A stretch of DNA of 26,026 nucleotides, from the NCBI GenBank assembly GCA_018665385.1, contig JABJDN010000002.1, positions 1-26,026 on the forward strand, in the 5' to 3' direction. Origin of the DNA: Phycisphaerae bacterium. Lineage in GTDB: Bacteria; Planctomycetota; Phycisphaerae; Phycisphaerales; SM1A02. The stretch's first letter is position 1. Each line of letters starts with the position of its first letter. The position numbers and the translations under genes are program-made. Below are positions 22,043 through 26,026 of the stretch, piece by piece. A model generated the notes under the pieces. The model saw only the letters and a list, made by a program, of their open reading frames with translations, was not told the origin of the DNA and made no database searches.

Positions 22043-22753
22043 ATGCGGCATAGAATCCATGGAAAACAATTGTGTAGAGACAGCGAACATCGGACAGCGA
22101 TGCTTCGCAACCTCGCTGCTGGTTTGTTCGAACACGGACAAATCGAAACTACTTTGCCAAAAGCAAAGGCAGTGCAGCCATTTGTTGAAAAAATAATCAC
22201 TATCGCAAAGCGTGGCGACTTCAATGCACGCAAGCGTATTGAGCAATTAATCAACGACCGAAAGATTCACTCTTGGGTTGCTGATCCAAATGTTCCAGAC
22301 TCAGCAAAGCATAATAGCCACTTTGATTTGCCACAAGAAGGCGACATCGAATTTAACCGGTACGGTGAAGTTCGTAAAGCTCCTCGTCTTGTTCAGCACA
22401 TCATTGCTGTGGTTGGACCAAAATTTGCTGACCGAGATGGTGGTTACACACGCATCATTAAAATCGGTAAACGTCGTTTAGGCGATGGCACTGATTTGTG
22501 TGTCTTGCAACTCGTTGGCGAAGAAGAAGGCCCACAAGTTGGAGCTAACGATTCTCGCCGTCGCATGCAAAAGCAACGACGTCGTGATTTTGCGGCAAAA
22601 GTGCTTGTCTCAACAGTTGCTGTTGACGACGCTGCTGAAGAAGTTATTAATGAAGTTCTTGAAGCTGAGGCAAGCGAAGAAGTAACAGAGGTTACTGAAG
22701 TTGCTGAAGCACCTGAAACTGAAACTGATAACACTGAAAAAACCGAAGAGTAA
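22043..22753 (+). CDS. rplQ: 50S ribosomal protein L17, enlarged
   Basis: 236 residues against about 120-130 usually. L17 sits near the tunnel exit on the 50S back. The family start M-R-H-R-I-H-G-K-Q-L-C-R-D-S-E-H-R is intact, and A-V-V-G-P-K-F-A-D-R-D-G-G-Y-T-R-I-I matches the diagnostic end. Between them lies an insert of roughly 30 residues (about 75-112, D-P-N-V-P-D-S-A-K... ). After about 170 an Arg/Lys patch leads into a long acidic tail with repeated E-V-T-E units. AAGGAG precedes the ATG; a CGAGG/CCTCG hairpin lies between rpoA and it. Last gene of the cluster. Confidence 0.95.
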   Translation: MRHRIHGKQLCRDSEHRTAMLRNLAAGLFEHGQIETTLPKAKAVQPFVEKIITIAKRGDFNARKRIEQLINDRKIHSWVADPNVPDSAKHNSHFDLPQEGDIEFNRYGEVRKAPRLVQHIIAVVGPKFADRDGGYTRIIKIGKRRLGDGTDLCVLQLVGEEEGPQVGANDSRRRMQKQRRRDFAAKVLVSTVAVDDAAEEVINEVLEAEASEEVTEVTEVAEAPETETDNTEKTEE

Positions 22754-22777
22754 TCTTCCATGCATTTTGCTTTTTTG

Positions 22778-22812
22778 AACCAGCCCCATGCATCGCATGG
22801 GGCTGGTTTTTT
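22778..22812 (+). terminator. Strong intrinsic terminator of the ribosomal protein cluster
   Basis: AACCAGCCCCATGC (22778-22791) pairs perfectly with GCATGGGGCTGGTT (22795-22808) around a three-base loop, and the T run continues to 22812. It lies 25 bases after the rplQ stop and is the only clear terminator after 5067. Confidence 0.93.
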
Positions 22813-22960
22813 ACAGGTGGCAAGCCCCGAGAATACATAGGGTAAGGTCCTGGATTTGGTTCACAAATTTCGATTCCAACAGGTCGAAACACTGTTAGCT
22901 TGGTTCTGATTGACCAGACCAGGGTTTGCTCTGGGTGACGAGACCCCGTATCATGCGCGG

Positions 22961-23944
22961 ATGCTCGCAACACTCACTACACTCCAAGAAGATGCGCTTC
23001 AAGAGATTACAGCATTGGATTCGCTCGAAAGCCTTGAATCGTGGAGAATATCGTACTTAGGTTCAAAAGGACGCTTAAAAGGCATTATGCCTTTGATGAA
23101 AGACGTGAGCAAAGAAGATAAACCAGCAGTCGGCAAACGTTTAAATGAAGTGAAAACTGCCCTCGAATCAGCATTCGATTCTCGAAAAGCAGATATTGCG
23201 GGATCCTCAAGCCCAAGGCCTCCACTTGATATTACCGAGCCAGGCGTTGAAGCCCAACATGGACGTCGGCATATTATTACAAAAACAATTGATGGCATTA
23301 CTGAAGTGTTCGGAAGAATGGGATTCTCCGTAGCGTACGGTCCTGAAGTCGAAGATGAATACCACAACTTTAATGCACTAAATATTCCAGAAGACCATCC
23401 AGCTCGGGATCCAATCGATAACTTTTTCATGGGCGGTGACCGAATGCTCCGCAGTCAAACTTCGACTGTACAAATTCGGGTCATGGAATCAACACCACCA
23501 CCAATAAAAATTATTGCCGTTGGCCGGGTGTACAGACCAGACACCCACGATGCGACACACTTCAGCATGTTCCACCAATGCGAAGGACTTCTTGTTGCAC
23601 CGAAAGTTTCCATGGTAGATTTAAAAAGCACGCTCTTTCAGTTCGCAAAATCTTATTTTGGTGAAGAAGCTGAAGTACGTTTTCGCCCGAGTTTTTTCCC
23701 ATTCACAGAGCCATCTGCAGAAGTAGATATGAAGATGAAAATTAAGGGTACATGGCAATGGGTAGAAATTGGTGGTTGCGGATTGGTAGATCCAAAAGTG
23801 TTTGAAGAAATCGGTTACGACAACAACAAGTGGCAAGGCTTCGCGTTTGGGCTCGGTATCGAACGAGTGGCAATGCTGAAATATGGCATCCAAGATATTC
23901 GATGGTTATTCGAAAATGACGCACGGTTCCTTCGCCAGTTTTGA
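22961..23944 (+). CDS. pheS: Phenylalanyl-tRNA synthetase alpha subunit
   Basis: 327 residues from the ATG at 22961, which fits the family (about 325-350); the open frame reaches back to a TTG at 22910. No good ribosome binding site is visible for either. PheS forms the catalytic half of the alpha2-beta2 enzyme that charges tRNA-Phe. The N-terminal coiled coil contains Y-L-G-S-K-G-R-L-K-G. Motif 2 has T-H-F-S-M-F-H-Q-C-E-G, and motif 3 has G-F-A-F-G-L-G-I-E-R-V-A-M-L. The partner gene pheT does not follow. A 148-base leader with a possible bulged hairpin (22849-22883) lies between the terminator and the gene. Confidence 0.96.
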   Translation: MLATLTTLQEDALQEITALDSLESLESWRISYLGSKGRLKGIMPLMKDVSKEDKPAVGKRLNEVKTALESAFDSRKADIAGSSSPRPPLDITEPGVEAQHGRRHIITKTIDGITEVFGRMGFSVAYGPEVEDEYHNFNALNIPEDHPARDPIDNFFMGGDRMLRSQTSTVQIRVMESTPPPIKIIAVGRVYRPDTHDATHFSMFHQCEGLLVAPKVSMVDLKSTLFQFAKSYFGEEAEVRFRPSFFPFTEPSAEVDMKMKIKGTWQWVEIGGCGLVDPKVFEEIGYDNNKWQGFAFGLGIERVAMLKYGIQDIRWLFENDARFLRQF

Positions 23945-24468
23945 ATGAAAACCTACAATATTCTGCAACTTGGCCAACAACAGTAGGCGCAGTCAGCATC
24001 ATTGTGGGCGGCCTTTCTCTATTTGGCGGATGCATGGCATTAACTGGCATGAGTGAAATTGAACAACTGCACACAGCAGTTCCTTTTGGTGAGGGCCAAA
24101 TGAACGAAGCGCTCCTTGCGCAATTAGCTGAAACTGCTCCACCAGATTGGCTTTCGTCCTCCGCATCTATGCTTGTCGTTCTCTTTTCAATTTCACTTGC
24201 AGCATTTGGAATGTCTCTGTTATTGCGTAATCCCAAAGGTGTTTCGAGGTTACGCTGGTGGGCAGGTCTCTACATCGTCTTCAGTTTTGGAGCTGCAATA
24301 GCCCAATGGATGCCTAGAATGGAGCTTGTTCGCAGTAACAGCGAAGTGCAAGCATTATTCCTTGCGCAACTCACTCTCTCGCTTCCATTATATTTAGTGC
24401 TTCCTGTTTTTCTGCTGGTGTATTTGAACTTGAAAAAGATACGAAACGAAGTCACACTCTGGCGGTAA
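23941..24468 (+). CDS. Small membrane protein of unknown function (four predicted helices)
   Basis: 175 residues beginning with a TTG that overlaps the pheS stop; the ATG at 23945 is in a different frame and closes after 13 codons. I do not recognise it. Four hydrophobic segments can be placed at about 14-37, 75-98, 104-124 and 138-162, with an acidic/Gln-rich loop of about 35 residues between the first two (M-N-E-A-L-L-A-Q-L-A-E). A basic end (K-K-I-R-N-E) suggests the C-terminus lies inside. Close packing between pheS and tyrS implies cotranscription. The TTG start is inferred from the overlap and could be wrong. Confidence 0.65.
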   Translation: MNENLQYSATWPTTVGAVSIIVGGLSLFGGCMALTGMSEIEQLHTAVPFGEGQMNEALLAQLAETAPPDWLSSSASMLVVLFSISLAAFGMSLLLRNPKGVSRLRWWAGLYIVFSFGAAIAQWMPRMELVRSNSEVQALFLAQLTLSLPLYLVLPVFLLVYLNLKKIRNEVTLWR

Positions 24469-24477
24469 CATACGACT

Positions 24478-25782
24478 ATGCAATTTCTAGACGAACTCAA
24501 TTGGCGCGGCCTTCTTCATCAAACGACTGGAGGAGATGAATTACAACAGCATCTTGCAAGCGGAAGTAGGATTGCATATTGCGGGTTTGACCCCACAAAA
24601 GATGCATTGACGATTGGCAATTACATGCCAATCAAAATGCTTCGCCATTGGCAACTTGCTGGACATACGCCGATTGTGCTCATGGGTGGTGGTACTGGTT
24701 TGATCGGCGATCCATCAGGGAAAGATGCCGAACGGCAACTTCTTTCAAAAGAACAAGTCGCCAAAAATATCGAAGGGCAACTTCGCTGCTTTTCAAAAGT
24801 CCTTGATTTTGAAGGTGATCACGCTGCTGTTATCGTGAACAACGCTGACTGGTTATGTGAACTAGGTTTTCTTGATGTACTTCGAGATGTTGGTAAATAT
24901 TTCTCTGTCAATACGATGATTCAGAAAGATTCCGTGAAGGACCGTTTACATAATCGGGAGCAAGGTATTTCGTATACCGAATTTAGTTACATGATTTTGC
25001 AAGCCTATGACTTTCTACATTTGCGTAGAGAAATGGATTGCACGATTCAAATTGCGGGGAGTGACCAGTACGGAAACATCGTCGCAGGAATCGATTTGAT
25101 TCGTAGGGATATGATCGACGCAGGCGACGATCAATTCAAAGGCGCGGGGATTACAAATCCTCTTGTCACAGCTGGGGACGGTTCAAAGATTGGCAAGACT
25201 GAGAAGGGTGCCATTTGGCTGACAGAAGACCGCACGAGCCCCTATGCATTCCATCAATATTGGTTGAATATTCCAGACGAAGATGCAGGCAAGTTTCTCC
25301 GTTGGTTTACTTTTTTAGACCAACCCACAATTCAAGCAATTGAAAAAGAACATGCAGAAGCGCCGCATCAACGTGCTGCGCAAAGAGCATTAGCAGACGC
25401 AATGACTGAGATATTTCATGGCAACGAAAATGTAGCCCGGTGCAACGAGGCTGCAAAAGCACTATTTGGTGGCGATATCACTTCGCTTGATGAAAAGATG
25501 CTTGGCGAAGTATTCTCAGAAGTCCCTGCGGGAGAATTTCCTAAAGCATCGTTGGGGAGCGAACAAGCCTTGCTGGTGGAGGTGCTCCCTCAAACAGAAT
25601 TGTGTAAAAGTAAGCGCGAAGCGCGTGAATTTTTAAAGAATGGCTCAGTAGCAATTAACGGCGAAAAGATTTCCGGCGATGATGCTGTCAACCGTGTTCT
25701 ACAGACAGAGGATTTGCTTCATGGAAATACTATCTTGCTTCGCCGAGGCAAGAAGGCATGGTTTGCAAGTCGCTGGTTGTAA
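24478..25782 (+). CDS. tyrS: Tyrosyl-tRNA synthetase
   Basis: 434 residues, the normal length. A class I synthetase that charges tRNA-Tyr. C-G-F-D-P-T-K-D-A-L precedes the HIGH-type motif, which here reads T45-I-G-N48; G-G-G-T-G-L-I-G-D-P-S-G-K is the conserved nucleotide-binding loop, and G-S-D-Q-Y-G-N-I is the tyrosine/ATP site. The KMSKS equivalent is K237-I-G-K-T, as in E. coli-type enzymes (KFGKT). An S4 RNA-binding domain occupies about 370-432 (C-K-S-K-R-E-A-R-E-F-L-K-N-G-S). It starts ten bases after the membrane protein gene and has no obvious ribosome binding site. Confidence 0.97.
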   Translation: MQFLDELNWRGLLHQTTGGDELQQHLASGSRIAYCGFDPTKDALTIGNYMPIKMLRHWQLAGHTPIVLMGGGTGLIGDPSGKDAERQLLSKEQVAKNIEGQLRCFSKVLDFEGDHAAVIVNNADWLCELGFLDVLRDVGKYFSVNTMIQKDSVKDRLHNREQGISYTEFSYMILQAYDFLHLRREMDCTIQIAGSDQYGNIVAGIDLIRRDMIDAGDDQFKGAGITNPLVTAGDGSKIGKTEKGAIWLTEDRTSPYAFHQYWLNIPDEDAGKFLRWFTFLDQPTIQAIEKEHAEAPHQRAAQRALADAMTEIFHGNENVARCNEAAKALFGGDITSLDEKMLGEVFSEVPAGEFPKASLGSEQALLVEVLPQTELCKSKREAREFLKNGSVAINGEKISGDDAVNRVLQTEDLLHGNTILLRRGKKAWFASRWL

Positions 25783-25884
25783 CTGGTTCTTGCATACGTA
25801 TACAATTGAAGTGCTATTTTGAAGCGTTGTTTTTGCTCATAACTGGTCGTAGAATGTTCTAAAGGCTTACCCCTAGAAATTTGC

Positions 25885-26025
25885 GCTAACTGGACTGAGA
25901 GCAAAGTTGCGTTACGGGGTTGGAGCAACAACAGGCGTGATAGCAAGAGCAAGATCAAGTACAGAGATGTCCTCAACAGTTGCTTGCACTTGCACACCAG
26001 TGCCGTCTTCGAGCATCGCCACAAA
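25885..26025 (-). CDS. Possible end of a minus-strand gene
   Basis: On the minus strand, a frame enters from the right edge and ends at TAG (25885-25887), giving 46 codons. The fragment reads like protein: M-L-E-D-G-T-G-V-Q-V-Q-A-T-V-E-D, then L-D-L-A-L-A-I-T-P-V-V-A-P-N-P. It has no recognised family. The 102 bases between it and tyrS contain no clear terminator. It is too short for certainty and needs the sequence beyond the window. Confidence 0.4.
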
Positions 26026-26026
26026 C

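Noticed and set aside
22813..22960. T-box riboswitch or tRNA fragment before pheS
   Set aside because: No AGGGTGGNACCGCG-type T-box sequence, no terminator/antiterminator pair and no cloverleaf could be made; GGTTC/GATTCC resemblance to a T arm is chance-level.
25719..26024. 101-codon minus-strand ORF across the end of tyrS
   Set aside because: Half of it lies antisense to the S4 domain of tyrS and its composition is Leu/Arg-rich shadow sequence; the neighbouring frame ending at 25885 looks more protein-like.

Overview
The window is a bacterial chromosome segment, most likely from a planctomycete of the class Phycisphaerae (inference). The evidence is a pair of secreted proteases whose tails carry 'GACC' cysteine-rich modules and end in a dockerin-like EF-hand pair finishing in W-G-P-C, a style I associate with marine Phycisphaerae. 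The base composition is moderate and the ribosomal proteins are divergent. No phage, insertion sequence, CRISPR or tRNA is visible. Apart from one gene at 7015-8382 and a possible fragment at the right edge, every gene is on the + strand.

Region 1 (1-5100) holds the end of an HD-domain, YhaM-like nuclease gene, then two tandem paralogous lysyl-endopeptidase-like exoproteases (489-2072 and 2304-5015), each followed by a clear intrinsic terminator. The second protease has a much longer tail in which GACC modules alternate with LNR/Notch-like modules. A 24-codon ORF inside a hairpin lies just before it. Region 2 (5069-8382) holds a family 2 glycosyltransferase that may be expressed from a leaderless mRNA, an overlapping gene faintly resembling BshC, and a convergent gene for an exported protein of unknown function.

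Region 3 (8390-22812) is a continuous S10-spc-alpha ribosomal protein cluster. It starts at a near-consensus promoter and ends at a strong terminator: rpsJ, rplC, rplD, rplW, rplB, rpsS, rplV, rpsC, rplP, rpmC, rpsQ, rplN, rplX, rplE, rpsN, rpsH, rplF, rplR, rpsE, rplO, secY, infA, rpmJ, rpsM, rpsK, rpoA, rplQ. rpmD, adk, map and rpsD are missing from their usual places. S14 and L36 are both forms that have lost their zinc-binding cysteines. L2 is altered in its most conserved motif. S5, L15, RpoA and L17 carry acidic Glu/Thr/Val-rich tails. Several spacers hold perfect or near-perfect hairpins that could be ribosomal-protein control or processing sites.

Region 4 (22813-26026) has pheS without pheT, a small four-helix membrane protein and tyrS, closely packed. 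A possible minus-strand gene end lies at the right edge. The window is mostly housekeeping; the less ordinary items are the mosaic proteases, the unassigned genes at 5836-8382 and the unusual ribosomal protein features. I do not see a convincing wholly new multi-gene system.
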